Notes: generated by a model from the letters alone, not told the origin. Counted from the stretch's first letter, positions 52,502 through 62,444 are shown. The stretch: DNA of 62,476 nt from Austwickia sp. TVS 96-490-7B (GCF_019331795.1 NZ_JAHPZL010000024.1:1-62476); one strand, 5' to 3'. A program made the numbers and translations.

Positions 52502-55453
52502 GTGCCGTCCGCGCGGCCTCGTAGGCACCGTCGTCGTCGGTCCGTCCTGTCGGGGGCGGCGCTGGTCAGCCTCCTGGCTGTCACCTCACTAAGCCCAGTT
52601 CACGCGCTCCCTGTCCCCTCTGGTCCGGGAGGTTCAGCTCCACGGCTGGTGTCGGCATCGATGCCCGCTGAGGGGCCGATGACCGGTGACCCGCAGGTGC
52701 TGTCGGTGCCCGTCGATGCAGAACCGGATGGGTCGGCGACGTCCTTGGACGTGGCCGTCTACAGCCCTGGTGGGAGCGAACGTCGTCCAGCGGTGGTGAT
52801 CACGCATGGGTTCGGTGGCTCCCGGGAAGATGTCGACGCCCAAGCCCGAGAAATCGCCGGTCACGGCTATGTCGCCATGGCTTATTCGGCGAGAGGTTTT
52901 GGACGCTCCGGTGGTCGGATCCACCTGATGGACCCGGATCTGGAGGGCGCCGACGTACGACGGCTGATCGATGCGTTGGCGACTCGCCCGGACGTCCTCA
53001 CAGACGGCCCGAATGACCCTCGAGTCGGGCTGATGGGGGCGTCGTACGGCGGCGCCGCAGCTTTGATCGGCGCTGGCGTGGACAACAGGGTCGACGCGGT
53101 CGCGGCGGCCATCACCTGGAACGATTTAGCAACCGCACTGTTCCCTTCATCGCTGGTGGGGGCCGGGGGCAGCCCAGCGGCCTGGGCCCGCCCGACCTCT
53201 CCCGACGAGCCGGATGATGCAGGAGTACTACGACGCCGGTGGGCCTCACAGTTGTTCACGATGGCGTTAGCCGGTCGCGGTGGGGGCACTGCCGGAGCAA
53301 CCAAGCCGGTCAGGTCAGAGACAGCTCGGTTGTGTGGCCGGTTTGATCCGAAGGTGTGTCAAACCTTCCTGCAGATGTCGCAGACTGGACGCCCGTCAGC
53401 AGAGCAGTTGCAGATGATGCATCGGCACAGTCCGGCAGCAGTGGCAGAAAAGATCACTGCCCCGACTTTGCTGGTCCAGGGCATGAATGATTCGTTGTTT
53501 GGTCTGGATCAAGCAGACGCGACTGCTCGGCAATTGACCGCCGCCGGGGCCCGAGTGGCGGTGCGGTGGTTTGACGGGGGCCATGATGGCGGAGAGATGC
53601 CGTCGGCCTCTTCGACGTGGCTGCCGTGGTTTGACACCTATCTGCGGGGCCCGGGCAGTGTGTCAGAGCGTCGGGCTGCGGCCGCACCGTTGCCTGGTTT
53701 CGGGTATGCGATCCCGGCAGTACGCCGAGGGGAGCAGCCGCCAGTGTTGAGCACAGATCGCTACCCGGGGCTCCCAGCTCGTGATGGAGTCGCCGCCAGC
53801 GCTGGTACCTCGATGACGACGTTGCCTTTTGCGCAGAAAGACCGTCAGGTGACCTTGTGGTCGCCGCCGGGGGGTGATCCGGCAGCGATCTCGACGATGC
53901 CGGGTGCCGCCGCTGTCGGGGATGGCGCCACCACGGACATCTTGGCTGGTGCAGGCTATCGGTTGGCGGCGTTGCCGGGGCAGAGCGGCGCTTTTGATGT
54001 GGCACCGGTTTCCCAGGCGGCCACGGTCGTGGGCTCGCCGCGGGTGCGGTTGACGGTGACCTCGTCGACCACGGACGCCACCTTGTTTTTCTCCTGGTGG
54101 AAAGTGACATCGGGGTCGGCGTCGTTGCCTCGGCGACTGGTTTCGCCGGTGCGGGTCGCCACCCAGCCGGGGGTGCCCACCACGGTGGAGGTGGCTCTGC
54201 CCGCGGGAACATATGCCTTGGAGCCAGGCGCGACGTGGCGGATGCTGGTGTCGGCGACGGACGCGTCCTTCGCGACTCCGACGGATGCACGGCAGTATGT
54301 GGTGCGACTCGCCGATGACGCGTTGAGCGTGCCGACCCTGCCTGGGGTGGTCGCACCGCCAGCAGCTCCTGATCGGGAGATCCAGGGGTTGTGGATCGCT
54401 GTGGGTGTGCTGATTCTCGGGGTGCTCGGCGGGGCAACGCTGCTGTGGTGGCGGCGACGTCAGGAGGAGTCACACGGGGTCCGGACCGACCTGGCCGACA
54501 TTCCGTTGAGTGTTTCCCACCTGGTCAAGACCTATGCTGACGGCCACCGGGCCGTGAATGACGTGTCCTGGCAGGCCCGCCGGGGTCAAGTGGTGGGTTT
54601 GTTGGGTCCGAATGGCGCTGGCAAAACCACCACGATCCGCATGATTGTGGGGTTGATCAGTCCGGATTCTGGTGAGGTCCATGTGCATGGCCGACCGATT
54701 CGGGCGGGATCGGCATCGTTGGCCGGGATTGGCGCGTTGATCGAAGGGCCGGGTTTCCTGCCGCATCTGACGGGTCGGGCCAATTTGGAGGCGTATTGGG
54801 ACGCCACCGGGCGACCCCGCTCGGAGGCCTGTTTTGACGAGGCGCTTGAGGTGGCCGCGCTAGGTGGCGCAGTGGATCGGCCTGTGAAGTCCTACAGCCA
54901 AGGCATGCGGCAACGGTTGGGGATTGCCCAGGCGATGCTGGGGATGCCGGAAGTATTGCTGCTGGACGAGCCGACCAACGGTTTGGACCCGCCGCAGATC
55001 GCGGCGATGCGTCCGGTCTTAGCTCGCTACGCCGCGACCGGACGCACTGTGGTGGTCTCCAGTCACCTGCTTGCTGAGGTCGAAATGACCTGCACGCATG
55101 TGGTCGTGATGAACCAGGGCAAAGTGGTCCTGTCTGGAGAGGTCAACCAGCTGGTGGAGTCCGCAGACACCACCTTGGTGGAGGTCGACGCTGACGAACC
55201 GGCCTGCCATCTTCTCGCAGAGCAGCTCACCACGGCCTTGTCCGAGGTGGATCCGCAGACATCAGTGACGGTCACTGGTGCAGGGTCGTTGTCGGTGCAG
55301 TCCACGGCGTCGCGTGATCACGTCATTGATGTGATCCGGACGAGCGGTACGGCGATCACGTCGGTGACTGGTCGTCGTCATCTTGAGGAGGTTTTCCTGC
55401 AGGTCATCGCAGCTGAGGACGTCGAGGCAGCACGGCAGGTGCGTCCGCGATGA
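52502..55453 (+). CDS. Secreted alpha/beta-hydrolase fused to an ABC ATPase
   Basis: A 983-residue fusion. Part 1: signal/anchor (about 13-36), then an alpha/beta hydrolase of the X-Pro dipeptidyl-peptidase/CocE type with nucleophile MGASYGGAA (Ser about 181), Asp in GMNDSLF and His in DGGHDGG, followed by a beta-sandwich (about 450-610). A membrane segment (LWIAVGVLILGVLGGATLLW, about 632-651) links to a cytoplasmic ABC domain: Walker A GPNGAGKTTT (about 702), signature YSQGMRQRLG, Walker B LLLDEPTNGLD. The next gene (ATGA overlap) is the permease. It may process a substrate outside while the ATPase drives transport. Start is GTG, directly after the previous stop. Confidence 0.92.
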   Translation: MPSARPRRHRRRRSVLSGAALVSLLAVTSLSPVHALPVPSGPGGSAPRLVSASMPAEGPMTGDPQVLSVPVDAEPDGSATSLDVAVYSPGGSERRPAVVITHGFGGSREDVDAQAREIAGHGYVAMAYSARGFGRSGGRIHLMDPDLEGADVRRLIDALATRPDVLTDGPNDPRVGLMGASYGGAAALIGAGVDNRVDAVAAAITWNDLATALFPSSLVGAGGSPAAWARPTSPDEPDDAGVLRRRWASQLFTMALAGRGGGTAGATKPVRSETARLCGRFDPKVCQTFLQMSQTGRPSAEQLQMMHRHSPAAVAEKITAPTLLVQGMNDSLFGLDQADATARQLTAAGARVAVRWFDGGHDGGEMPSASSTWLPWFDTYLRGPGSVSERRAAAAPLPGFGYAIPAVRRGEQPPVLSTDRYPGLPARDGVAASAGTSMTTLPFAQKDRQVTLWSPPGGDPAAISTMPGAAAVGDGATTDILAGAGYRLAALPGQSGAFDVAPVSQAATVVGSPRVRLTVTSSTTDATLFFSWWKVTSGSASLPRRLVSPVRVATQPGVPTTVEVALPAGTYALEPGATWRMLVSATDASFATPTDARQYVVRLADDALSVPTLPGVVAPPAAPDREIQGLWIAVGVLILGVLGGATLLWWRRRQEESHGVRTDLADIPLSVSHLVKTYADGHRAVNDVSWQARRGQVVGLLGPNGAGKTTTIRMIVGLISPDSGEVHVHGRPIRAGSASLAGIGALIEGPGFLPHLTGRANLEAYWDATGRPRSEACFDEALEVAALGGAVDRPVKSYSQGMRQRLGIAQAMLGMPEVLLLDEPTNGLDPPQIAAMRPVLARYAATGRTVVVSSHLLAEVEMTCTHVVVMNQGKVVLSGEVNQLVESADTTLVEVDADEPACHLLAEQLTTALSEVDPQTSVTVTGAGSLSVQSTASRDHVIDVIRTSGTAITSVTGRRHLEEVFLQVIAAEDVEAARQVRPR

Positions 55454-56277
55454 CCCGTCCCCTTCCGTGGCGTGTGGAGTTACGCCGTCAGGTGCGTCGT
55501 CGGCGTACCGTGTGGTCTTTTGGGTTGCTCTTGGCCCTGCCGCTGCTGTTGGTGGCGGCGTTCGCAGTGGGTGGTTCCGGGGACGGCGACCGTCCTGCCG
55601 CCAGTGGCGCCCGCCTCGTCGATCTGGCACAGCAGGGTAGCGCTGATTTCACGGTGTTCACGATGTTCGCCGCAGCAGATTTCTTGTTGGTAGTGGTCGC
55701 GGCATTGTTTGCTGGCGACACCTTGCCATCGGAGGCGTCGTGGTCGTCGTTGCGGTATCTGTTGGCAGCACCGGTGCCACGGCTGCGGTTATTGACGGCA
55801 AAGTTGGTGGTAGCGGTAGGCAGCACTGTCGTCGCGGTCGTGGCGCTGGTGGCGTGGTCGTTGCTGGTCGGTGGGATCGCATATGGCTGGGGCCCCTATG
55901 TCGCTGTTGGCGGGGCCACGTTGGAGTGGGCAGATTTCGTGCCGCGACTAGGGTTGGCGACCGCAGCGATTGCGGTGGCTTTGCTTCAGGTGGTGGGGTT
56001 GGCGTTTGCGATCGGCACCCGGACCGATTCGCCCTTGGCGGCGGCTGGTGGCGCGGTGTTGATCACCATCGTGTCCTCGATCTTGCAGACGGTGGATGCC
56101 TTGGGCGATTGGCGGCATGCCTTGCCGATGGCGTATTCACGGTCGTGGTATCAGTCCTTCACGGTGGATATTGGGTGGACTGATCTCCATCGCGGGGTGT
56201 TGTGGGCCGTGCTGTATTTCTTGGTGTGCATCGTCGCCGCGCATCTGTCGTTCCGCCGTAAGGACGTCTTGTCCTGA
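55450..56277 (+). CDS. ABC-2-type permease, partner of the fusion protein
   Basis: A 275-residue membrane protein with six hydrophobic segments. The N-terminus (RVELRRQVRRRRTVWSFGLLLALPLLL) and the periplasm-facing loops are typical ABC-2 permeases. ATG 55450 overlaps the stop of the fusion gene by four bases, so the ATPase domain and permease are made together. DTLPSEASWSSLRYLLAAPVPR is the coupling-helix region known in such permeases. Substrate unknown. Confidence 0.92.
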   Translation: MTRPLPWRVELRRQVRRRRTVWSFGLLLALPLLLVAAFAVGGSGDGDRPAASGARLVDLAQQGSADFTVFTMFAAADFLLVVVAALFAGDTLPSEASWSSLRYLLAAPVPRLRLLTAKLVVAVGSTVVAVVALVAWSLLVGGIAYGWGPYVAVGGATLEWADFVPRLGLATAAIAVALLQVVGLAFAIGTRTDSPLAAAGGAVLITIVSSILQTVDALGDWRHALPMAYSRSWYQSFTVDIGWTDLHRGVLWAVLYFLVCIVAAHLSFRRKDVLS

Positions 56278-56329
56278 GAGTCACGGACGCCACTGGGGTG
56301 CCACGCTTGAGGTCGGGTACGGTCGGCTC

Positions 56330-57121
56330 GTGTTTCTTGCCGTGATCTGCCTCGTTGCCGCCGTGACCGCCTATGGATGGTCTGGTCTGCGGTTGGCATC
56401 GGGGTCTCGTGACGAGAAAGGGGCAGTGGCCTCGACGGACTGGTGGGTGGGGACAGGTCTGCAGGGAGTGGGGTTTGTGACGGCGCTGCTGGCTCGCACT
56501 GAACTGCCGTTGCTGCTGGTGCAGTCGGCGATTGCGGCGGCATTGGCGGTGACGGCGTTGTTGGAGCATGCGACCGGGGTACGCCGGTTGTCGCTCAGGG
56601 AAGCTGCCACCGTATCGGTGGTCGTGGCGGGGATCGGTGCGATCGCGGTGGCGGTGGTGCCAGGTCCAACTCGAGCCGCCACGACTGGAGATGTCGTGGC
56701 GATGTGGGTGTTGGTGTGCTGCTGCGCGGCAGTGATCGCGTGGGTGCACCATCCGTGGGTGGCAGGGGCGTTGGCGGGGACGGCCTTTGGGACAGGGGCG
56801 GTCGGTGCACGGCTGCTTGTCGGGTCGGGAGCTTCGCTGGCTGAGGTGGCTCAGTTCTGGGGATGGTCATGGTTGATGTGGGCGGTGGCAGTGTTGATGC
56901 CGATGGGGATTGTGGTGGGGCAGTGGGCGTTGACGCGGGGCTTGGCGCGGGGGGCGTCGGTGACCGTGTTGGGCGGCAACTACGCGATGGCGGCCGTGAT
57001 GCCGAGTGCGTTTGGCGTGGTGGTGTTGGGGGAGCAGTTGCGGGCGGGGTGGTGGCCGGTGGCGGTCGCCGGTGTCGCGGCAGCTCTCTGGGGGACGCGA
57101 AAGTTGTTGCGCACCCACTAA
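56330..57121 (+). CDS. Multispan membrane protein, DMT-like
   Basis: A 263-residue protein with about nine hydrophobic segments and repeated Gly/Ala-rich helices (AVAVLMPMGIVVGQWAL, FGVVVLGEQLRAGWWPVAV). The last segments resemble the end of DMT/EamA-type proteins (VVLGEQLR then two helices). The start is GTG 56330; the frame is open further upstream within the preceding gene. It lies 52 bp after the permease and probably shares its transcript. Confidence 0.75.
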   Translation: MFLAVICLVAAVTAYGWSGLRLASGSRDEKGAVASTDWWVGTGLQGVGFVTALLARTELPLLLVQSAIAAALAVTALLEHATGVRRLSLREAATVSVVVAGIGAIAVAVVPGPTRAATTGDVVAMWVLVCCCAAVIAWVHHPWVAGALAGTAFGTGAVGARLLVGSGASLAEVAQFWGWSWLMWAVAVLMPMGIVVGQWALTRGLARGASVTVLGGNYAMAAVMPSAFGVVVLGEQLRAGWWPVAVAGVAAALWGTRKLLRTH

Positions 57122-57278
57122 ATCCGTGGTCACACGGGGAGTGACTGGCCCCCTTTTGCTGGAGCACACGCGCCGCGCTCATGTCATGGGCCGAAAGTCC
57201 CACCTCCGATGGCTCAGCGGGTGTACCTATGGACCAACATCCACGGGGACCCCTCCCCTCGCCTCGGAGGCGCGCACG

Positions 57279-58343
57279 ATGAAGGTCGCAGTCAAGTACG
57301 GCGCATTCGACCACGAACCCGTCATCGACGAACGGGGCGACATCGTCGGACAGTCGGCAGGAATCACGTTGGTCCGCCGCCTGATGAGCTTGTTTCCCGA
57401 CCCGGTGCTGATCGGCTCACAGACTCGGCGTGGCAACGGATTCACCATGATGCCGTTGGAGTTCGTTGACGCCGCCGACACCCTCGTCATCAACATGGAC
57501 GTCATCGACTCCTTGGCCGTCTGGCAAACCTTGCACAGCAGCGGCGCCGAACCACGCCTGATGAACTTCGAATGGCAAAACCCCTCGATCTACCATCACC
57601 GCATCAACTTCGCTGCGATGGGGCTGTCCTTTGCGATGTTCCCCACGTTCTGCAACTCCGCGCGTACCGCCGCAGAGGTCCGCGAGGTCGTGCGTCGATG
57701 GACCATCCAGCCCCTAGCGGAGAAAGCCCGGATCGGCTGGGTGAACCTCGGCGTCCGGATTGAACGGGTCCAACCCCGCGTCACCCCCGACGTACCGGTG
57801 GTGTTGTATCCGGCGATCACCATGACGCCACGCAAGCAACCCCAGTTGTTTTGTGAGGTCGTCGACCGGGTGGCCCGGCAGACACCGTTACGTGTCGAAG
57901 CCCGCCTCCACGAGACCCATCTGGTCAGCGATCTCGCTATGACCTTATCCATGAAGTCCTACGCCTGGGTGGGCCCGTTGACCTCCACCCGGGAGGCCTA
58001 CTGGGACGCATTGGCCCGCACCACTGCTTTCCTGGCCACCGCGGCGGAGGAATCGTACGGACTGGAGTACGTCGAAGCGATGCTCGCCGGGGCGATCGGG
58101 ATCTTCCCGGATCTGCCGTGGGCCCATGCCTTGGTGCCCTCCGGCTACCCGTTCTTCTACTCCACCACTGACCAGGCTGAATTGTTGCTCACCAAGGCGA
58201 TCACCGATCCCGAAGGGTGCCGCGCCCAACTGGACAACCTTGTCGACGAGCCCACCTTCGCCGACTGGATCCGGGCCACCCACAATGACGACGACTTCGA
58301 AAAGGCCATCGTCGAACGCATCAGCGAGTGGTTTGGTCAGTGA
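57279..58343 (+). CDS. DUF2827/glycosyltransferase-like protein
   Basis: A 354-residue soluble protein. The C-terminal half (from about 235) has the GT-B pattern: a turn with SLKSYAWVGP-like sequence (SMKSYAWVGP), then EESYGLEYVEAMLAGAIGIF (about 263-282) with the conserved Glu residues that bind a sugar nucleotide. The N-terminal half has weaker support. It is thus a candidate glycosyltransferase. ATG 57279 has GGAGG eight bases upstream; a longer frame from 57006 overlaps the gene before and is not protein-like. Confidence 0.8.
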   Translation: MKVAVKYGAFDHEPVIDERGDIVGQSAGITLVRRLMSLFPDPVLIGSQTRRGNGFTMMPLEFVDAADTLVINMDVIDSLAVWQTLHSSGAEPRLMNFEWQNPSIYHHRINFAAMGLSFAMFPTFCNSARTAAEVREVVRRWTIQPLAEKARIGWVNLGVRIERVQPRVTPDVPVVLYPAITMTPRKQPQLFCEVVDRVARQTPLRVEARLHETHLVSDLAMTLSMKSYAWVGPLTSTREAYWDALARTTAFLATAAEESYGLEYVEAMLAGAIGIFPDLPWAHALVPSGYPFFYSTTDQAELLLTKAITDPEGCRAQLDNLVDEPTFADWIRATHNDDDFEKAIVERISEWFGQ

Positions 58344-58575
58344 CCCACCAGCACCGGTGATCCCTGTCCTGCCGCACGGCGATGTCAGCTGGCGGCAACG
58401 ACAGGCAACACAGCTAGCTGAGCCAGTGCAGGAGCTTCGCTCTCAGCTCTGTCCTGAGGCGGGCGCCGCCGCTACTCTCGAGACAGGGCACGTCATCGAC
58501 GTGTCGGTGGGAAACGGACGTCGCGGCCTGCCGGGGTGAAGGCAGCGTGACGCGTCAACGGTCGGGAGGCTGACG

Positions 58576-59541
58576 TTGAGCGCAGTGACCGCAAGCATTC
58601 TGGTCGGCACCAAAAACCGTGCGGACCTTGGTATCCAGCCGCGCTGGATCGTGTTGCTGCACGAGGCCGGTGGCTATGCCTGGCATCTTCTGCGGCTACA
58701 GTTAACTGCTGGCGACATCGGGCCCGCCCCTAAGATCGGCGCGTTAGAACGCGGCGCTCCGGGGACACGTCCCGGGCTCGATGCCCCACCAGGGATCTTG
58801 TGGCGGTCAACGACCCCCCGTGACCTGGTCGGTGAGTTGGCGCTGATGTTGCATCTGCACGTGGTGCACACTCCAGAGATCGTCTCCGCCGTACGTCGTA
58901 TCGACCCGTTGGCGACCCGACGGGTCGACATAGGCGAGCTAGACGAAGCGCAGTCCGGTGATCTCGACAATGCGATCCGAATCGCTCGGCTCACCGAGGG
59001 CAGCCTCTATTTGGCAGCGACACTGATGGCAGGCAGCCGACTGACCGAAGACGCCTTGCTGGACCTCCCTGGCTGGGAGATCAACATCGCTGAGACGGTG
59101 CTCTCTCGCGATTGGGTGCGGATCGGTGACGGGCATTTGGAAATCACTGACTATCGTCAGCCCCTCCCCACTGTGGATGAGACCGGCTCGCCGGAGGACG
59201 CTGACGGGGAGATGTCCGAGTGGGCCGAGTCAGCGCCGTGGGATACCTCAACGGCAGCTGAGCTGGCCCAGGACGGCGTATCCGACCTAGAGAATGCAGC
59301 GGAATCCGCTGGGGATGACGCCGGTGAGCGGCGATCATCCGCGGTCGGTCGATCGGGCAGCGACCTTCCAGACAGCTCTGGAGCGGGGCGACATCGTGGC
59401 CGGTTCACGATGCGGCAGGCGTTGACCTCAGAACGCCAACGCACCTCACGCCGGGAGCGGGAACGCCTCTCCTCGGAGACCGCCAGCCATCCCGACGTCC
59501 CGGCGCACCGGACCTGGATCGATGACTTCTACCACGATTGA
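58576..59541 (+). CDS. Hypothetical protein with disordered C-terminus
   Basis: A 321-residue protein that I do not recognise. Residues 1-200 look folded (ILVGTKNRADLGIQPRWIVLLHEAGG; GELALMLHLHVVHTPEIVSAV). Residues 200-290 are acidic, Ser/Ala-rich and probably disordered, and the end is basic and ends in HRTWIDDFYHD. The start is TTG 58576 with GGAGG six bases upstream, a clear site. It lies 230 bp after the glycosyltransferase-like gene. Confidence 0.75.
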   Translation: MSAVTASILVGTKNRADLGIQPRWIVLLHEAGGYAWHLLRLQLTAGDIGPAPKIGALERGAPGTRPGLDAPPGILWRSTTPRDLVGELALMLHLHVVHTPEIVSAVRRIDPLATRRVDIGELDEAQSGDLDNAIRIARLTEGSLYLAATLMAGSRLTEDALLDLPGWEINIAETVLSRDWVRIGDGHLEITDYRQPLPTVDETGSPEDADGEMSEWAESAPWDTSTAAELAQDGVSDLENAAESAGDDAGERRSSAVGRSGSDLPDSSGAGRHRGRFTMRQALTSERQRTSRRERERLSSETASHPDVPAHRTWIDDFYHD

Positions 59542-59560
59542 GCACCGACCTGTGTGCAGC

Positions 59561-60010
59561 TCATCGTGGGGGTCGCATCATCGTCCAGGGACGGGTCAAC
59601 GCAAATGACCGACCGGAGAGGTCGATGGGTCGCAGTCCAATGACGTGTTCTTTCCGGGTGGCCACCCAGGGTCGTAGCCGCATCTGATCGGCCCATCGGG
59701 CCTCATTGGGTGGGAATTCACGAGGGGTGGCCCGCACGATGACACTGGTGGCCTGGGTCGAGGTCACCTCGTCGACTTCAAAGACCACTTCACCGCCCTG
59801 GAGCACCCCGGCGAGTTTGCTGCCCTGAGCAGTGCGGAAGACCACTTCACCGGCATGGACGGCGTAATTGACCGGGACAAGGTCGATCCGGCCGTTGATG
59901 GCGTAGGCCAACCGGCCAAATTCGAGTCGCTTGAGGACCTGCCAGCAGGCGTCATATTCCAGCGAGGTGACTGCCGGGGTGCTCTCGCTCCCCTCGACGG
60001 GATGGGTCAT
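59561..60010 (-). CDS. Pyridoxamine 5'-phosphate oxidase-like (split-barrel flavin) protein
   Basis: A 149-residue split-barrel protein. Family segments: LEFGRLAYAINGRIDLVPVNYAVHAGEVVFRTAQGSK (quoted in parts), then LQGGEVVFEVDEVTSTQATSVIVRA. These are the FMN- or F420-binding strands of PNPOx-like flavoproteins. Actinobacterial members are usually linked to the dormancy or redox response but are poorly defined. ATG 60010 follows a GGAGGAGAC site directly upstream. It diverges from the next gene. Confidence 0.85.
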   Translation of the reverse strand: MTHPVEGSESTPAVTSLEYDACWQVLKRLEFGRLAYAINGRIDLVPVNYAVHAGEVVFRTAQGSKLAGVLQGGEVVFEVDEVTSTQATSVIVRATPREFPPNEARWADQMRLRPWVATRKEHVIGLRPIDLSGRSFALTRPWTMMRPPR

Positions 60011-60158
60011 GTCTCCTCCTGGTGGGACGTGGATCTGCTTCCAGCCTAAGGATGCCGGGACGAAGGTGGCGTCGAAGCTCACGACCGTCTGCTGGTCGGC
60101 CCATGCATGTCGGCATCGAACAGCGTCACAGCCCTCAGCCGAGTTCTACGCTGGTGGG

Positions 60159-61037
60159 GTGAACCGCCCGCCGGAGCAGGGACCTTCTTCTTTTCACGCG
60201 TTGATGTTTGCCGCTGCGGATTCTCACGAGCTGACATGGCATGACATGAGCAATCTGCTTGCTCGACAAGGGCATCGAATCAGTGCAGCTCGCTTGCGTG
60301 ACTGGTGTTATGGCTGTGGCCTTCCGCAGACACCATTGGAACGACGAGCTGTCCATGATCTCGAACGCATTCTGGAGCTCCCACCCAGCGCGCTACGCCG
60401 CCTCTTGCCACCTCCTGACCCCTACGACGGATACGAGGATGAACTCCCGATGCCGTCGGTGAGTGATGCTGAGCTGATCGCCACCATCGGACGTCGGATG
60501 GGCCGCAACGTGGTGCGCCCCTCCACCACGATCGCGGTATACGACACGATTGAGCTGGGCAAGGACCGGCGCACCCGGTTTCACCATGTGCGTCAAGTCA
60601 TCCGGGCTGATGACGACGGCGTCGACGGCATCCTGTGCTGGTTGGAGTACGACGGCCCGCATGGCACCCCGCACATCGCTCCCGAGCACAATTGCACCCT
60701 GGGCATGCTGGTCACTCTGCAAGAGCGTGGCCAACTGGCCTGTGATCTGCGTTTCCCGCACGCATTGTCGACCGGTGAGATCTGGTCGTTTTCCTACATG
60801 TGCCGCCATGAGGGACCACGCCCTCCGATGCATGAGTGGCATCGCACCTGCATGTCCCGGTTCCGGACGGTGCATGCTGAGGTGCATTTCTGCCGCACTG
60901 ACCTGCCCCGACACATCGAGGTGTGGTCACAGTCCGGGGATCACCTGCGCACGGAGATCTCGACGTCGGCTCGTTCGGCGGTGTTGACTCGGCAAGATTT
61001 CGGCCCTGGAACGATGGGACTGCGCTGGGCATGGTGA
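60159..61037 (+). CDS. Unrecognised Cys/His-rich protein with HTH-like N-terminus
   Basis: A 292-residue protein. Residues 25-75 look like a DNA-binding or protein-interaction domain (MSNLLARQGHRISAARLRDW, then LPQTPLERRAVHDLERILEL). The C-terminal part has many Cys and His residues in pairs (CYGCG, LCWLEYDGPHGTPHI, CRHE, HEWHRTCMSRFRTVHAEVHFC), which could bind metal. GTG 60159 is taken as start; the frame runs further upstream through the divergent gene. No family recognised. Confidence 0.75.
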   Translation: MNRPPEQGPSSFHALMFAAADSHELTWHDMSNLLARQGHRISAARLRDWCYGCGLPQTPLERRAVHDLERILELPPSALRRLLPPPDPYDGYEDELPMPSVSDAELIATIGRRMGRNVVRPSTTIAVYDTIELGKDRRTRFHHVRQVIRADDDGVDGILCWLEYDGPHGTPHIAPEHNCTLGMLVTLQERGQLACDLRFPHALSTGEIWSFSYMCRHEGPRPPMHEWHRTCMSRFRTVHAEVHFCRTDLPRHIEVWSQSGDHLRTEISTSARSAVLTRQDFGPGTMGLRWAW

Positions 61038-61148
61038 CCCGCCAACCCGCGAGGTGACCTGAGTTTCAACACAGTTGGTCGACAAGACAGCCCACGGAGC
61101 GGTGTCACGCCGTTAGCCTGGCTCCACCAGCGAGCACGAGGACGTGAC

Positions 61149-62444
61149 ATGAGCATGCAGGACGAGTTGGCCGCGAAGCGCCGTACCGCCCACGACGTCG
61201 TGGACCTGATCCGCGACGGTGACGTCGTAGTCGCCCCAACGGGAGTCGGTGAACCGCCATCCATCCTGGAGGCGCTATCCGAGCGTCGCCGGGAGAAGCG
61301 CGGCGTGATCGTCAGCCAGATCCTCCCAATGCGGCCTTACGAGTATTTCGACCAGCAGACCCTTGAACACGTGCGGCATACATCGCTGTTCTTCGGCGGG
61401 CCGAGCCGCCCCGGAGGCCGCGACGGTTGGATCGACTATCGGCCCAGCTATTTCAGCGAGATGCCGGGATTGTTCCGCGAAGGCTTGCTGCCGGTGGATG
61501 TGGTGGTGACGATAGCTTCCCCGATGGACGCGCACGGCTTCTTCTCGATCAGCCTGGCCCCGGACTACACGATGGCGGCGATTGAGCAGGCGCGCACTGT
61601 CATTGTGGAAGTCAACCCGCATGTTCCGTATGCCTATGGCGACTGCTTTGTCCATATCAGTCAGGTCGACGCGGTGGTCGAGGATGATCGGCCACTGATT
61701 GAGGTGGGATTGCCGCAGATCGGTCCGGTGCAAAAAGCGATCGGCGGATATGTCGCGGAGCTGATCCCAGATGGGGCGACCGTGCAGATCGGGTACGGCG
61801 CCATCCCGGACGCGGTGGTGATGCAGCTAACTGACCGGCGTGATCTGGGAGTGCACACCGAGATGATTGGCGATGGGATCCTCACCTTGGTCGAATCGGG
61901 GGCGGTGACAAATCAAGCAAAAAACATCGACCGAGGGCACATGAAAGCGACCTTCGCATTGGGATCGCGGCGGTTATACGACTTCATGGACCACAATCCG
62001 GCTTTGCAGATGCATCCCGTCGATATCACCAATGATCCCTATCTCGCAGGTCGGATCGACAATTTGCACACCATCAACGCGACGATGCAGATCGACTTCC
62101 TTGGCCAGTGCGGTTCGGAGTCCTTGGGGCCGGTGCCGCATTCTGGCACTGGCGGTCAGTCTGATTTTGTCCGAGCTGGCAACCGTTCCCGGGGCGGCAA
62201 ATCGTTCATTGTGCTGCCATCAACGGCGAAGAATGACACGATCAGTCGGATCGTCCCAATGCTCACTGCCGGAACTCACGTGTCCACCAGCAAGAACGAC
62301 ATTGATTACGTCGTCACCGAGTACGGCGTCGCCCGGTTGCGTGGGCGCACCAATAGGGAGCGAGCGCAGGCGTTGATCGATATTGCCCACCCGAATTTCC
62401 GGGAGGAGTTGGCGCAGGGCGCTGCCGCGATGCGGATCATGTGA
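61149..62444 (+). CDS. Acetyl-CoA hydrolase/4-hydroxybutyrate CoA-transferase family
   Basis: A 431-residue CoA-transferase of the Cat/AbfT class. Catalytic Glu is expected in HTEMIGDG (about residue 240), and the CoA-binding glycine loops are at IGYGAIPDAV (about 215-224) and GTGGQSDFVRAG (about 337-348). It exchanges CoA between acyl-CoAs and carboxylates such as acetate or 4-hydroxybutyrate. ATG 61149 lies downstream of GAGGACGTG. The gene is complete, with its stop 30 bp from the window end. Confidence 0.92.
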   Translation: MSMQDELAAKRRTAHDVVDLIRDGDVVVAPTGVGEPPSILEALSERRREKRGVIVSQILPMRPYEYFDQQTLEHVRHTSLFFGGPSRPGGRDGWIDYRPSYFSEMPGLFREGLLPVDVVVTIASPMDAHGFFSISLAPDYTMAAIEQARTVIVEVNPHVPYAYGDCFVHISQVDAVVEDDRPLIEVGLPQIGPVQKAIGGYVAELIPDGATVQIGYGAIPDAVVMQLTDRRDLGVHTEMIGDGILTLVESGAVTNQAKNIDRGHMKATFALGSRRLYDFMDHNPALQMHPVDITNDPYLAGRIDNLHTINATMQIDFLGQCGSESLGPVPHSGTGGQSDFVRAGNRSRGGKSFIVLPSTAKNDTISRIVPMLTAGTHVSTSKNDIDYVVTEYGVARLRGRTNRERAQALIDIAHPNFREELAQGAAAMRIM

